A stretch of 64,000 bases of DNA from Bacillus zhangzhouensis (GCA_025809375.1 CP099514.1:620001-684000); one strand, 5' to 3'; positions 44,279 through 54,882 are shown, numbered from the stretch's first letter. Notes: generated by a model from the letters alone, not told the origin. Made by a program: numbers and translations.

Positions 44279-46003
44279 ATGACGAAACAAAGGAAATTTG
44301 GAGGGTACAAGATATCCTCTAAAATCATGTCACTCGTTGTCGTAACATTACTCGCAACCGTTGCATTATTCGTTCTAACCTTTTATCTAGTCAGCAAGGA
44401 TTTATCATCCCAGTTGTTAAAGCAATTTGATTATCGTTTAACAACAGATATTGATACAGCAAAAAAAGAAATCGATAACATTGATGGAAACGTGCTCAGT
44501 ATTAGCGGGAAGGATGATCCCCTTTATGTGAAGATCAAAAAGAAATTCACAGAGCTTCAAAAAGATCATACGCTAGAGAACTTATACGTGTTATCTAATA
44601 AAGGCGGTAAAGAAAGAATTATCGTATTAACTGGGGAAGACAATGATTTTGATCAGGATTATACATTCTCAGATGAGATGAAACAAGCTCTTTCTGAAGA
44701 TAAAATGGTCAAAAGTGATATTTACCATGATTCATTTGGAACACATAAATCAGTCTTTTTGCCAATCAAAGATTCAGGCGGTGAACTGACAGGGGTTTTA
44801 GGAATTGACTTAGATGCGTCAATTGTTCCAGCCACAACGAAAAAGCTGACAATCTATATGGCAACGGCATCTGCTATTGTGCTCATCGGTGGATTGTTCT
44901 TCTCCTTCATCATGGGAAAAAGAATTGCGAAACCAGCACGCTCCTTGATGGAATCAGCGAATCGAATAGCTGATGGTGATTTAACTGGTGTGGTAGAGGT
45001 TGAAAGTAAAGACGAGATCGGCCAGCTTGCCGCAACCTTCCAAAAGATGCAGGGGCGGATCAAAGAGCTTATTTCGAAAATCTCACACTCATCTAGTGAA
45101 GTATCGAAAATGTCTTCACAGCTTCGCACGGTAACGAACGAATCGAGTCAAAGTGCGCAGCAAGTGTCAGAAGCGATGACGAATATGAGTGAAGGAATCA
45201 ATGATTCTGTCGCAAATATTACGGATTGTACGACATCTGTTGCAGAAATTGATACTCAAATCGAAGGCGTCACAAAAGAAGTGGATGAAATGAAATCTGT
45301 TTCATCTGCCGTACAAGAGCAGTCAGAATCTGGTCAAAAATTAGTGAATCATGTGCTTGATCATCTGAATATGCTACATGAAAAGATGACCAACTCAAAG
45401 CAGGCAGCAGAAGAATTACAATCCCATTCAACGGAGATTGAAAGTGTCATCTCGATTATTACGGACATTTCAGCGCAAACGAATCTGCTTGCACTGAATG
45501 CTTCCATTGAAGCGGCACGTGTTGGGGAAGAAGGAAAAGGGTTTGCTGTTGTGGCAGATGAGGTGCGTAAGTTAGCTGAGCAATCAGCGGATGCGGCTAA
45601 AACCGTTTCAGACCTCGTCATTGGCACACAGGAAAACAGCAAGCGTGTTCTTGAAAGCGTTGAGGAAAGCAGTAAAGCAGTAGAAGAGGGACGTGAGCAA
45701 ATGGAAGGCACGTCACAGAACTTCGCTGTGATTTACGACGGCGTATCTCAGTTTGCAAACAGAACGAACAATTTGCTTGCCTCCATAAAACAAGTAGAGC
45801 AAGCATATCAAACGATTTCGACATCGATTGAACAAATTTCAGTTGTATCGGAAGAACAAGCAGCCAGCTCACAAGAAGTGGCGGCAGCAACAGAACAGCA
45901 AAGTGCTGGTATGCAGCAAATTTCAAGTGCGATTGAACAGCTCTCTGACATGTCAGAGGACTTAGCACAAATGGTCTCAACTTTTAAAGTCGACAATAAA
46001 TAA
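44279..46003 (+). CDS. Methyl-accepting chemotaxis protein
   Basis: 574 residues. Helix 1 spans residues 15-38, an extracellular sensor of about 150 residues follows, and helix 2 ([20 protein letters not shown]) is near residue 205. Then comes a HAMP domain ([19 protein letters not shown]) and a signalling coiled coil with the invariant hairpin tip [19 protein letters not shown] and [17 protein letters not shown]. Sensor most likely a single Cache-type domain. The ligand is unknown. Co-transcription with a PLP decarboxylase hints that it senses an amino acid or its amine. Weak AGGAAAAA precedes the ATG. Confidence 0.85.
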   Translation: MTKQRKFGGYKISSKIMSLVVVTLLATVALFVLTFYLVSKDLSSQLLKQFDYRLTTDIDTAKKEIDNIDGNVLSISGKDDPLYVKIKKKFTELQKDHTLENLYVLSNKGGKERIIVLTGEDNDFDQDYTFSDEMKQALSEDKMVKSDIYHDSFGTHKSVFLPIKDSGGELTGVLGIDLDASIVPATTKKLTIYMATASAIVLIGGLFFSFIMGKRIAKPARSLMESANRIADGDLTGVVEVESKDEIGQLAATFQKMQGRIKELISKISHSSSEVSKMSSQLRTVTNESSQSAQQVSEAMTNMSEGINDSVANITDCTTSVAEIDTQIEGVTKEVDEMKSVSSAVQEQSESGQKLVNHVLDHLNMLHEKMTNSKQAAEELQSHSTEIESVISIITDISAQTNLLALNASIEAARVGEEGKGFAVVADEVRKLAEQSADAAKTVSDLVIGTQENSKRVLESVEESSKAVEEGREQMEGTSQNFAVIYDGVSQFANRTNNLLASIKQVEQAYQTISTSIEQISVVSEEQAASSQEVAAATEQQSAGMQQISSAIEQLSDMSEDLAQMVSTFKVDNK

Positions 46004-46007
46004 CGAG

Positions 46008-46045
46008 AAAGGGCTAAAATGATCTTGATTTTAGCCCTTTGTCTT
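46008..46045. terminator. Bidirectional terminator between mcp and yfkN
   Basis: AAAGGGCTAAAAT pairs perfectly with ATTTTAGCCCTTT around GATCTTG, followed by GTCTTTTTC. Confidence 0.85.
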
Positions 46046-46051
46046 TTTCTT

Positions 46052-49000
46052 TTAGGATGATACATTTTTTTTTGTACGTTTGCGCTGGTAGTAATATAGG
46101 ATACCGCCTGAGGCAAGCATGAGTATGCCAATCAATACAGCTGTATACATCATCGACGCTGTATTCGGCAGTGTGCCACCTGGGAGTCCGGTTCCATCTT
46201 GGTTTGGATCTTTACCTGTACCACCGCCTGGAGCTGAAGTTCCGCCATCTCCGCCAGTTTGATCTGGCGTTGTTCTAGCTGCCCCGCTTTGGTTGAGTAC
46301 GGTGTATTCGCTGAAGTGCTCAGTTTGACCTGATACGACCCCATTTTCGAACGATCCGTTACTTGTTTTAGCATAATGGTTTTTCTTGCGGTCCACATAA
46401 TATACACCAGGTTTCTTCGCCTTTCGAGGCTCGTCTAATGTAAAGGATAGTGTGACAGGATCTTTAAAGGTAGAAACCTTTTTCTGATCTTGTTTGATTT
46501 GGAAATCATACGTATCCGTTAATGCATTTTTCACTTTATCCGTCTTTTTCATCCATATATCTGCGCTTTTCTCGGACAAGTTAGAGAGCGGTAATGTGAG
46601 TCCCACTTTATCATGATAAATGGTGACGTTTGGATCTTGCTCTCTTTTCTTCAGCTCGGCTATCTGCGCTTTTGATAGAGACAATTGAACGTTTTTCGGT
46701 TCGCTCGCTTTGTCTAAATAGAGCAATGTTTTGTTTGTATGCTCCACATACGTTTGGAATTTCTCATCATCTTGAATGTCATAGGCCCCTGTTCCTTTCG
46801 CACGCGGAAGGAACACTTCTTTTACTCGATGATCGATGACAGGAGAAATATGCCCGCCGTCAGCCTGTTCAATTTGCTCTTTGAAGATTTCATAGTCAAC
46901 ATAGCCTAAATCTTCACCATGAGCGGCCTCTGTAAAGACGCTGTAGCCATCGCCGCCTGTGCCGACAAATGCGTTTGTCGCCACGCGGTATGTTTTCTTA
47001 TCATCAATGTCTGTTAGTTTGCCATTTTGGTCTTTCAGTTTGACATCAATGAGTCTGCTGCCAGCTGGTTTACTCAGTGTAAACGTATATTCAATGCCGG
47101 CTACATGAGGGAATGCGCCGCCGCCTTCCTCAATGCCAGAAAGCCCTTGTTCAAGTGCTTTCTTCATTTGGCTGCCTTTTAAATCTGCGACATATAGCGT
47201 GTTTCCGAATGGCATGACCGTTAAAATGTCACCTAATGTGATATCTCCTTTTTCAATGCTGCCTCGAATACCTCCGCCGTTTATAATGGCAAGATCAGCA
47301 CCAGCAGATTCTTGGGCTTTTTTCAGCATGCCGTCAGCAATAAAGTTCCCAAGGTTCGTTTCCTTCGCACGGACATGCTCTCGTTGTCCGTCTAAGAGGA
47401 CATCGGTAGACCCGACTTTTTTCGTTTTTAACTCTTGTATATCTGCCTTGTACTGATCGAGGATCGCTTTTGCATCGTCATCTTCTTTGACAGAGTCATC
47501 GATGGTGATGAGGTCAAAAGAAGATGTCTTTGGCTGTACGACTCCTTTTTGATTAAAGGCCACATCTACTTTTCCTAAGAATTGTCCGTAATCTTTCACC
47601 TGCGCAACAATCGTTGGTTCTTTCTTATTGACGATCTTTAATGTTTCAACAAGGGTGTGCGTGTGACCGCCAATAATTAAATCAATGCCGTCTACTTTTT
47701 GAGCAAGCTCAAGGTCACGATTATAGCCAATGTGTGTTAACGCAATGATTTTGTTGATTTTTTCTTCTGTTTGAATGGTGTTGACTGTTTCTTTTGCTTT
47801 CTTGTATGCATCTTTGAATTGAATGTTAGGACCGCTGCTGGATGTAATGGCTGTGTCTTCAGTGGTTAAGCCGAATACAGCCACCTTTTCACCGTTTACA
47901 TCAAGCAGGATGTATGGGTAAATCCCAGCTTCTTTTTTCTCACCAGCTTTAAATGTGGCTGGCTTTTTTACTAAGCTGCTCAATTGTTTTTCCTTAGAGA
48001 CATCAACGTTTGATGACACAATCGGGAAAACAGGCTTTTCAAATTGATGACGGTTTTTCGCATCTACATCTGATGCATCACCTGTCAGGAATTGACGAAG
48101 AACAGAAGGACCTTTGTCAAATTCATGATTACCAAACGTCATGGCATCATATTTCATTAAGTTCATCAGTTTTAGGTCGGCAAGTCCCTGCCACTTTGTG
48201 AAATATAGGTCACCAGAGAAGACATCTCCAGCATCTAATAAAATGTTGTTCTTGCTTTCGGCTCGAACTTCTTTAATCTTTGTTGCACGTCTTGCCGCAT
48301 CATCAAGGTGTGCGTGTGTATCGTTTGTATGCATCACCGTTAAATTCCAGTTGTCAGATGCAGGCGGTTCTGTTGTACCATCCTCTTTAAAGGCTAGCTT
48401 GTACACGCCAAGACCATCTGTGCTGGCGTTACGAACAAAGTCAACGTTGCTTGATTTTTCAGCAAACGGCTTAGCTAAAAGAGAGGATTCAAATGTGACT
48501 GTTGCGCCTTTGACTGGTGCAATGGACCAGTTTTGATCCGCACTTGGGTTGATGGTTTTTTGTTCGATAATATAATCCATCAGCACTTGGCGGTTTTCAT
48601 CAGCTGAGGCCAGCACCACTTTATCTTGCGTCAGATGCGGGAAACCCCCGCCGCCAGAAGCTCGATAGTTGTTGGTCACGACTAAGAATTCTTGATTGTC
48701 GGAGACTGGTTTTCCGTTGTAAGACAGGTTTTTGATGCGGTTGGCATTCGCATTAACAAGTGTGCCTGTTGTGCTGTATTTAGCAGGCTGCGTCACATCG
48801 ACTTGGTATGTCACACCATCAATGACATCAAAGTTATACGAGCGGTATTCCTCGTTTAAAATCGGCTGTTCTTTTGAATCGTTTGGTTTGATCTGATGAA
48901 ATTGTCCGGCAGACATCTCGAGCCAATCTTTTACTTCACTGCCTTTCAGTTTCACAATCTGCACCGTGTTATCGTAAAGGTAGAGATCGCCGATATTTTT

Positions 49001-50344
49001 AATTGCTAAATCTCCTTTGGCGATATTTGTATAATAATTCACACCGTTTCGGCCGCCCGCTTTAAACGGGGCGCCTGCAGATAAAATCGGTAAGTTTTTG
49101 TATGGCGTATCCTTCATTTTTTCTTGTGCATACCATTTTTGTGCATCTGTCACCATTTGAATAGAAGGATCATCCATCACTTGAGCAAAAAAGCTGTTAA
49201 TGTCTGCTTCTGTTTTACCGACAGGTTTTCGTACATAATCAAGTGTGTTTTGATGCGTCGTTTGAATGGCGTCTTTCACAGTGCTGTTTTGAGAGGTTAC
49301 TCCTGTAACAGATTCAATTTTCCCAGTTCCGTCTGTGACCTTCCATTTGCTGCCGTCAGGCTCTAATGTTAAATCAATGACTCCGAGGTAGCTTCCCCAG
49401 TTTTTTGACATGACGACTGGAATGCCATTGATGGTTCCTTTTGAGACATCGAATTTGTCGACGCCGCTATATTCAGTGCTTGGGAATGTGCCGTGCTGGT
49501 GGCCGGACACGATCGCATCGATGCCTTTCGTTTTTGTGGCAAGGTCAAAGATCATGTTTTCTGATCCTTTAGGCGAAGCGGTTTTTTCAATTCCTGTATG
49601 GGCAAGAGCGACGATGATATCTGCGCCTTTTGCCTTCATTTCAGGGATGGTTTCATTGGCAGATTCGACGATATCCTGCACTTGAACTTGTCCATCTAAA
49701 TGCTTCTTATCCCATGTCATAATTTGTGGCGGAACGAATCCTATGTAACCGACTTTCACAGTTTGTGAGGCTCCGTTTGCATCTTTAAAGGTTTTATCTT
49801 GAATGACATAAGGCGTAAATCGGGGTTCTCCATTTAACTTTTTGACGTTCGCATTGACAATCGGGAAGTTAGCGCCGGCAATGGTGCCGTCAAGGAATGC
49901 TAATCCGTAGTTAAATTCATGATTGCCAAGTGTTCCTGCATCGTATTTCAGTTTGTTGAGTGTATGAATAATGGGGTGAACCTTTGTTTGATCAATGATG
50001 CGGTCTTTCTCATTTTTGTAAACGTATTCTCCAAGAGGGGTTCCTTGAATCAGGTCTCCATTATCAACAAGGAGTGTATTTGGATTTTGTGAACGGTGCT
50101 TTTCAATCAGCTCGGCTGTTTTCGCCAAACCAAATTCATTTGTTTCTTTGTCGCTGTAATAATCGTAATTCATCATGTTCGCATGAATATCCGTTGTGGC
50201 TAAGATGCTGACTTTTACGGCAGTGCCGTTTTCTATTGCTGCATGAGTAGGTACTGCTGGGAGAATGAGACTAATCATCATAATGGAAGTGAGCAGAATA
50301 GACAGGTTTTTCCTTCGTTTAGACCTATGTGCTTTCTTCTTCAC
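46052..50344 (-). CDS. yfkN: Wall-anchored trifunctional nucleotide phosphoesterase YfkN
   Basis: 1430 residues (YfkN of B. subtilis 1462). A signal peptide of about 35 residues is followed by two full metallophosphatase plus 5'-nucleotidase units. Unit 1 has ATTDIHANMM, DNGDLIQG, LGNHEFNYG and SGHQHG. Unit 2 has MHTNDTHAHLDD, DAGDVFSG, FGNHEFDKG and GGHTHTLVE. Unit 2's C-terminal domain holds INGGGIRGSI. The C-terminus has the sorting signal LPNTA, a hydrophobic helix and a RKRTKK tail. It releases nucleosides and phosphate from 2',3'-cyclic and 5' nucleotides outside the cell. Sorting needs a class D-type sortase encoded elsewhere. Confidence 0.93.
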   Translation of the reverse strand: MKKKAHRSKRRKNLSILLTSIMMISLILPAVPTHAAIENGTAVKVSILATTDIHANMMNYDYYSDKETNEFGLAKTAELIEKHRSQNPNTLLVDNGDLIQGTPLGEYVYKNEKDRIIDQTKVHPIIHTLNKLKYDAGTLGNHEFNYGLAFLDGTIAGANFPIVNANVKKLNGEPRFTPYVIQDKTFKDANGASQTVKVGYIGFVPPQIMTWDKKHLDGQVQVQDIVESANETIPEMKAKGADIIVALAHTGIEKTASPKGSENMIFDLATKTKGIDAIVSGHQHGTFPSTEYSGVDKFDVSKGTINGIPVVMSKNWGSYLGVIDLTLEPDGSKWKVTDGTGKIESVTGVTSQNSTVKDAIQTTHQNTLDYVRKPVGKTEADINSFFAQVMDDPSIQMVTDAQKWYAQEKMKDTPYKNLPILSAGAPFKAGGRNGVNYYTNIAKGDLAIKNIGDLYLYDNTVQIVKLKGSEVKDWLEMSAGQFHQIKPNDSKEQPILNEEYRSYNFDVIDGVTYQVDVTQPAKYSTTGTLVNANANRIKNLSYNGKPVSDNQEFLVVTNNYRASGGGGFPHLTQDKVVLASADENRQVLMDYIIEQKTINPSADQNWSIAPVKGATVTFESSLLAKPFAEKSSNVDFVRNASTDGLGVYKLAFKEDGTTEPPASDNWNLTVMHTNDTHAHLDDAARRATKIKEVRAESKNNILLDAGDVFSGDLYFTKWQGLADLKLMNLMKYDAMTFGNHEFDKGPSVLRQFLTGDASDVDAKNRHQFEKPVFPIVSSNVDVSKEKQLSSLVKKPATFKAGEKKEAGIYPYILLDVNGEKVAVFGLTTEDTAITSSSGPNIQFKDAYKKAKETVNTIQTEEKINKIIALTHIGYNRDLELAQKVDGIDLIIGGHTHTLVETLKIVNKKEPTIVAQVKDYGQFLGKVDVAFNQKGVVQPKTSSFDLITIDDSVKEDDDAKAILDQYKADIQELKTKKVGSTDVLLDGQREHVRAKETNLGNFIADGMLKKAQESAGADLAIINGGGIRGSIEKGDITLGDILTVMPFGNTLYVADLKGSQMKKALEQGLSGIEEGGGAFPHVAGIEYTFTLSKPAGSRLIDVKLKDQNGKLTDIDDKKTYRVATNAFVGTGGDGYSVFTEAAHGEDLGYVDYEIFKEQIEQADGGHISPVIDHRVKEVFLPRAKGTGAYDIQDDEKFQTYVEHTNKTLLYLDKASEPKNVQLSLSKAQIAELKKREQDPNVTIYHDKVGLTLPLSNLSEKSADIWMKKTDKVKNALTDTYDFQIKQDQKKVSTFKDPVTLSFTLDEPRKAKKPGVYYVDRKKNHYAKTSNGSFENGVVSGQTEHFSEYTVLNQSGAARTTPDQTGGDGGTSAPGGGTGKDPNQDGTGLPGGTLPNTASMMYTAVLIGILMLASGGILYYYQRKRTKKNVSS

Positions 50345-50532
50345 CTGATCTCCGCCTTTCTAATTTTTTTGACCACAATACCTATTGTAGAAATGTTTCG
50401 TTAACTTTTGTAGTTATTTTTTGCAGATTATTGTAAAGATAACATAAATCATACGAATTACCTTGTTGGGGGAATATAAATAAGTCTAAATGCTTATTTT
50501 TATCATAAAGGGTTTTCTGATCGGGATAGGAT

Positions 50533-50557
50533 GTTTGATTTCAATGTACCCGGGTAT
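50533..50557 (+). promoter_or_regulatory. Sigma-B promoter of yfkM
   Basis: GTTTGA (50533-50538) and GGGTAT (50552-50557) spaced by 13 nt fit the sigma-B consensus closely, 41 nt before the yfkM start. Confidence 0.8.
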
Positions 50558-50598
50558 AGTGTGTAGTGTAAACGATAATCTAGCAGGAGGGTTTCTAC

Positions 50599-51117
50599 AT
50601 GGGTAAGAAAATTGCCGTTGTATTAACAGATTACTTTGAGGATGTTGAATTCACCGAACCTGCAAAAGCCTTTAAAGATGCAGGCCATGAGATCACAGTG
50701 ATTGAAAATGAAAAAGGAAAAACAGTGAAAGGGAAGCAAGGAGAAGCAGAAGTGAGAGTGGATGCGTCCATTGATAACGTGAAGCCTGAAGACTTCGATG
50801 CACTCCTGATTCCTGGCGGGTTCTCACCAGACATTCTGCGTGCAGATGATCGATATGTCCAATTCACAAAAGCATTTATGGATGAGAAAAAGCCAGTATT
50901 TGCGATCTGTCACGGACCGCAATTGCTCATCACAGCAAAGGCACTGGAAGGCAGAGATGCGACTGGCTATACATCCATTCAAGTAGATATGGAAAACGCA
51001 GGCGCAAAATTCAAAGATGAAGAAGTTGTCATTTGTCAGGATCAGCTTGTGACAAGCCGTACACCTGATGACATTCCAGCATTTAATCGTGAATCATTAA
51101 AACTGCTCGCAAAATAA
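50599..51117 (+). CDS. yfkM: PfpI/DJ-1-family general stress protein YfkM (Gsp18)
   Basis: 172 residues. PfpI domain with the nucleophile cysteine in FAICHGPQLLI (about residue 104) followed by His, and acidic partner in TDYFEDVEF near residue 14. Members act as deglycases or proteases on damaged proteins; which one applies is disputed. It is a known sigma-B general stress protein in B. subtilis, and the sigma-B promoter is present. AGGAGG precedes ATG. Ends at a strong hairpin. Confidence 0.9.
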   Translation: MGKKIAVVLTDYFEDVEFTEPAKAFKDAGHEITVIENEKGKTVKGKQGEAEVRVDASIDNVKPEDFDALLIPGGFSPDILRADDRYVQFTKAFMDEKKPVFAICHGPQLLITAKALEGRDATGYTSIQVDMENAGAKFKDEEVVICQDQLVTSRTPDDIPAFNRESLKLLAK

Positions 51118-51137
51118 GCAGTTTTGACAGGATAAAC

Positions 51138-51169
51138 AAAGCCAGCACCTTGCGGGGTGCTGGCTTTTT
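51138..51169 (+). terminator. Terminator of yfkM
   Basis: AAAGCCAGCACC pairs with GGTGCTGGCTTT, then T-run. Confidence 0.9.
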
Positions 51170-51222
51170 CGTGCATGGATGTAAGAAAGCAGCTTGTAAA
51201 CCGGCACTGTTCCTTTGCACAA

Positions 51223-51447
51223 TTATTTTCGTAAGCTTTTGAGCTCGCTTGCGATGGCTTGCATTTCACTTGGGCTGAATGAAGATTTTTTCATCACCAT
51301 TTGGTGTAGAAATTCTATATCTTCGTACTTGTCTGGACGGAAGTCCTCGGCTTTAATGACGCCAATGTTCAGCATATTTAACTTTTGTGAAATGTCTTCA
51401 ATCAGTTGATTGACTTCAGCCGCTTTTTGCTCTGACAAGGGCGGCAC
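51223..51447 (-). CDS. yfkK: UPF0435 protein YfkK
   Basis: 74 residues, DUF1128/UPF0435 family. The C-terminus [20 protein letters not shown] is characteristic, and the N-terminal half is a predicted helix. Cytosolic, function unknown. The start is GTG 51447 (AGGA six bases before) or TTG 51438 (AAAGGA ten bases before); the sequence does not settle it. Positioned between yfkM and yfkJ as in B. subtilis. Confidence 0.8.
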   Translation of the reverse strand: MPPLSEQKAAEVNQLIEDISQKLNMLNIGVIKAEDFRPDKYEDIEFLHQMVMKKSSFSPSEMQAIASELKSLRK

Positions 51448-51515
51448 GTCCTTTCCTGCATAAGTGTTGAATAATATGTCTATTTTAACAGAAAAGAAAA
51501 AGAATAAAAGGGCAA

Positions 51516-52871
51516 TTAAGACGATACCGAGATGTTTTTCTCCTTTTTTTCCTGCTTAATCTTATCGATGATTCGTTTGGATTCAAACACGACAACTCCT
51601 GATAAACCAATGAGGCCAATTAAGTTAGGAACAGCCATCAGCCCGTTGAGCATATCCGCCACGTTCCAGACGAAATCATTTTTAAACACCGCACCGAAAA
51701 AGACAGCCATTACAAACACAACACGATAATACATGACATACGAATCTTTCGCCAAATATGTAAAGCATTTTTCGCCATAATAGGACCACCCAATAATGGT
51801 GGAGTAGGCGAATAAAAGTAAGCCGATTGCAACAATGATTGAGCCGGTTGGTCCAAGGAAATGAGCAAAGGATAATGAGGTGAGTGCATCACTTTTTTCT
51901 GTGGTGTACATATCGGCCATGACAATTGTGATTCCTGTAATGGAACAAACAATCATCGTATCAATAAATACTTGCGTCATTGACACAAGTGCTTGACGAG
52001 CAGGCATATCCGTTTTGGCAGCAGCAGCAGCGATTGGTGCAGAACCAAGACCCGCTTCATTGGAAAATACCCCTCTCGCCACACCCCAGCGGATCACGGT
52101 ACCGATCGCGCCGCCTGCAACGGCTTGACCTGTAAAAGCATCCGTAAAAATGAGTCCGACTGCACTTGGGACAAGATTCGCATTCATGACAAGGATGATC
52201 AGTCCGCAAATGACGTAGAATAAAGCCATGACCGGTATAAAAATAGCCGTCACCCGGCCAATGCTTTTAATTCCGCCTAAAATCACGAGGGCAGTAAAGA
52301 ACGTAATCATAATGCCTGTGATCCATGTTGGAATCTGAAAGGTTGAATTCATGACACCAGAAATCGAATTTGACTGCACGAGATTCCCAATCCCAAAGGC
52401 AGCCGTGGCACCAAAGATAGCAAACAGCACACCTAGCCATTTTTGCTTCAAGCCATGTTCCAAATAGTACATTGGCCCGCCGGACATTTCACCTTTTTCA
52501 TTTTTGACACGATATTTCACTGCGAGAACAGCTTCAGCATATTTTGTCGCCATTCCAAAGAACGCTGCAAACCACATCCAAAACACAGCGCCTGGTCCAC
52601 CGGCAATGACAGCAGAGGCGACCCCAACAATATTTCCTGTTCCAACTGTTGCAGCAAGAGCGGTCATTAATGCTTGGAAGTGAGAAATATCACCTTCTGA
52701 TGTCTTGTCTTGCTTTGAAAATGCCAGCTTGAGCGAATAGGGGAGCAGCCTAATTTGAATGAAGAGCACGCGAAAGGTAAGGTAAATCCCTGTCCCCACG
52801 ATCAAAAACAAAAGCGGAGGTCCCCATAATACATCATTGATATTGCTGACAATCTGTTCTGCCCATCCCAT
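51516..52871 (-). CDS. AGCS-family sodium:alanine/glycine symporter
   Basis: 451 residues from ATG 52871, six bases after AAAGGGGG; the ATG at 52877 abuts the ribosome site. About 11 helices, with family signatures [31 protein letters not shown] (residues 73-103, first part) and [20 protein letters not shown] near residue 270. It imports small amino acids with sodium. B. subtilis has several paralogues (AlsT, GlnT, YrbD, YflA). I cannot say which is the orthologue. Single gene. Confidence 0.82.
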   Translation of the reverse strand: MGWAEQIVSNINDVLWGPPLLFLIVGTGIYLTFRVLFIQIRLLPYSLKLAFSKQDKTSEGDISHFQALMTALAATVGTGNIVGVASAVIAGGPGAVFWMWFAAFFGMATKYAEAVLAVKYRVKNEKGEMSGGPMYYLEHGLKQKWLGVLFAIFGATAAFGIGNLVQSNSISGVMNSTFQIPTWITGIMITFFTALVILGGIKSIGRVTAIFIPVMALFYVICGLIILVMNANLVPSAVGLIFTDAFTGQAVAGGAIGTVIRWGVARGVFSNEAGLGSAPIAAAAAKTDMPARQALVSMTQVFIDTMIVCSITGITIVMADMYTTEKSDALTSLSFAHFLGPTGSIIVAIGLLLFAYSTIIGWSYYGEKCFTYLAKDSYVMYYRVVFVMAVFFGAVFKNDFVWNVADMLNGLMAVPNLIGLIGLSGVVVFESKRIIDKIKQEKKEKNISVSS

Positions 52872-53044
52872 ATGCATCCCCCTTTATTTGTTTATTTCTC
52901 CTAAAGTGTCACCTTTTTTTGTATAATGTGTCAATGCCGATGGGAGTTTTTCTTGCAAAGTTTTCAAAAGAAAAAGGGCTTGGTATGATAGAGAAAAGGT
53001 TTTCGAAAACAGTTCTTAGGGAAAAGATAGGGGGAGAATGAAGG

Positions 53045-53515
53045 GTGATTCATGTATTATTCGTATGTCTTGGCAATATTTGCAGATCACCGATGGCAGA
53101 GGCCATATTTAGAAAACGAGTAGAGGATGAAGGACTAAGCGAGCATTTTGTTATTGATTCAGCAGGCATTGGCGGCTGGCATCAAGGCAGTCCTCCGCAT
53201 GAAGGAACAAGAAAGGTGCTTGATGAAAAAGGGATTAGCTATGAAGGGATGTCCGCAAGACAAATCAAAGATGAGGACATCACAGCCTACGACTATATCA
53301 TTGCGATGGATGCTGAAAATGTAGGGGCACTTCGCAGTATAGCCGGCTATGGGAAACATCACTTTATTGGCCGTCTTCTTGACTTTGTTGAAGAAGAAGA
53401 TCGAGATGATGTGCCAGACCCTTATTACACTGGAAATTTCGAGGAAGTCCATGATTTAATTGAAACAGGAATTGATCGTTTTTTGACGTATGTAAAGAAA
53501 GAGAAACACCTTTAA
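53045..53515 (+). CDS. yfkJ: Low-molecular-weight protein tyrosine phosphatase YfkJ
   Basis: 156 residues starting at GTG. The P-loop is FVCLGNICRSPMAEAIF (C8-x5-R14), and the general acid lies in VPDPYYTGNFEEV (about residue 123). It dephosphorylates Tyr (and possibly Arg) phosphoproteins. First of three co-directional genes yfkJ-yfkI-yfkH (gaps of 20 and 27 nt), known as a stress-related operon in B. subtilis. Confidence 0.9.
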   Translation: MIHVLFVCLGNICRSPMAEAIFRKRVEDEGLSEHFVIDSAGIGGWHQGSPPHEGTRKVLDEKGISYEGMSARQIKDEDITAYDYIIAMDAENVGALRSIAGYGKHHFIGRLLDFVEEEDRDDVPDPYYTGNFEEVHDLIETGIDRFLTYVKKEKHL

Positions 53516-53535
53516 CTGAAAGGAGATCAAATGAG

Positions 53536-53859
53536 ATGGAAGAGAAAAATCAAATCATGCTTCGAGGAGCTGTGATAGGAGCAGCTTGTGGTGCACTGCT
53601 GACATTATTTCATCGGCCAACGAGAATGGCACTCAAAGACAAATGGGATGACTGTCAGGAAAAGCTGGCGGAATACCGTCAGGAGCCAGCCAGAATTTCT
53701 GCTTGCGTGAAAGAAAAAATGGAAGAAACGAAGCAGCTGATGCGAACAGTCTCAGATGATTTGTCATTTTTAAATGAACAAGTCAATCAGTTAAAGGAAA
53801 CAACCCCAAAAGTATTAGAGATTATTGAAGAAACAAAGGATCACTTTCGATTGAAATAG
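53536..53859 (+). CDS. yfkI: YtxH-like protein YfkI
   Basis: 107 residues. A short N-terminal hydrophobic stretch (GAVIGAACGALLTLF, residues 10-24) probably inserts in or touches the membrane. The rest is a charged helix with coiled-coil character, like YtxH-family stress proteins. AAAGGAG precedes the ATG region. Middle gene of the yfkJIH unit. Function unknown. Confidence 0.75.
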   Translation: MEEKNQIMLRGAVIGAACGALLTLFHRPTRMALKDKWDDCQEKLAEYRQEPARISACVKEKMEETKQLMRTVSDDLSFLNEQVNQLKETTPKVLEIIEETKDHFRLK

Positions 53860-53886
53860 AAAGATTGATCATTGGAGATGAGACGT

Positions 53887-54705
53887 ATGGGTTTTATTAA
53901 AGCGTTAATTGAACGCTTTTTGCTGCATGAAGGACCGGCAAAATCTGCTGAGCTTGCTTACTTCTTTTTGCTTTCATTATTTCCGTTTCTCATCTTCGTG
54001 CTGACACTCGTTGGATATTTGCCACTGACGTCGAAGGATGTCCTGAGCGTCATTTCTGGTTATGCACCAGAAGGAGCACTTTCCATGATTGAATCCATTG
54101 CCGAAGAGACACTGAACAGCCGTAACGGCGGATTGCTATCATTCGGGATTATTGCCGCCCTTTGGTCTGCATCTAACGGGATTAATGCCGTCGTCAGAGC
54201 ATTTAACCATGCTTACGAAGTTGAGGAAAATCGTTCCTTCATTCTCGTACGTTTAACATCAATCATCTTAACCATCGCGATGGTTCTTACGATTATTTTT
54301 GCCTTAATGCTGCCTGTCTTTGGAAAAGAACTTGGCTTATTTGTCGCTAAATTAGTCGGGCAGTCAGATGCCTTTTTGACCATATGGACGGCCATGAGGT
54401 GGATTATTAGCCCGCTCATTTTATTGATTGTGTTTACAGCCTTGTACTATTTCGCCCCAAACATCAGACTGAAATTGAAATTTGTTCTGCCAGGCGCCAT
54501 TTTTGCATCGATTGGATGGATTTTGGTGAGCATGCTGTTCTCATTTTACGTAGGGGAGTTTGCTAATTACAGCGCGATGTATGGAAGTATTGGGGGAATC
54601 ATTATTTTAATGATCTGGTTTTATTTAACCGGCATCATGATTATCCTTGGCGGAGAGCTCAATGCGCTTTTACATAAGCGTAAAATCGTACCAGGCAAGG
54701 TGTGA
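53887..54705 (+). CDS. yfkH: YihY/RNase BN-like membrane protein YfkH
   Basis: 272 residues from ATG 53887, nine bases after GGAG; upstream in-frame starts overlap the site. Six or seven helices and the YihY signature AYFFLLSLFPFLIFVLTLVGYLP (first half at residues 25-40), GLLSFGIIAALWSASNGINA and the YGSIGGIIILMIWFYLTG end. The old label ribonuclease BN is not supported for this family. Probably an envelope transporter or regulator. Last gene of yfkJIH. Confidence 0.82.
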   Translation: MGFIKALIERFLLHEGPAKSAELAYFFLLSLFPFLIFVLTLVGYLPLTSKDVLSVISGYAPEGALSMIESIAEETLNSRNGGLLSFGIIAALWSASNGINAVVRAFNHAYEVEENRSFILVRLTSIILTIAMVLTIIFALMLPVFGKELGLFVAKLVGQSDAFLTIWTAMRWIISPLILLIVFTALYYFAPNIRLKLKFVLPGAIFASIGWILVSMLFSFYVGEFANYSAMYGSIGGIIILMIWFYLTGIMIILGGELNALLHKRKIVPGKV

Positions 54706-54768
54706 AGAAATTCGGGCATCCTAAAGAAGAACGAACATGTTCAATCTTGATGGATGGGGGAATCACAT

Positions 54769-54876
54769 ATGTCTAAACAATCGAAAAAAAGCGGAAGCAA
54801 TACGAAACAAAACAAAGGCCATCAGCCAAAGCACAAAACAAGCGGCAGTGCAAACGGGCAAAATGGTTATCATTAA
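54769..54876 (+). CDS. 35-residue basic hydrophilic peptide, SASP-like composition
   Basis: ATG 54769 is preceded by GGGGG and followed by a terminator at 54883, so it forms a complete small unit. The peptide is almost entirely Lys, Ser, Gln, Asn, Gly and His, ending GQNGYH, with no hydrophobic core. Composition recalls minor small acid-soluble spore proteins such as SspP/SspN, but no motif proves it. Missed by length cut-offs. Confidence 0.55.
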   Translation: MSKQSKKSGSNTKQNKGHQPKHKTSGSANGQNGYH

Positions 54877-54882
54877 ATGAAG

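Noticed and set aside
46630-49685. Several plus-strand ORFs of 60-130 codons opposite yfkN
   Set aside because: They are complements of the conserved nucleotidase domains and lack ribosome sites.
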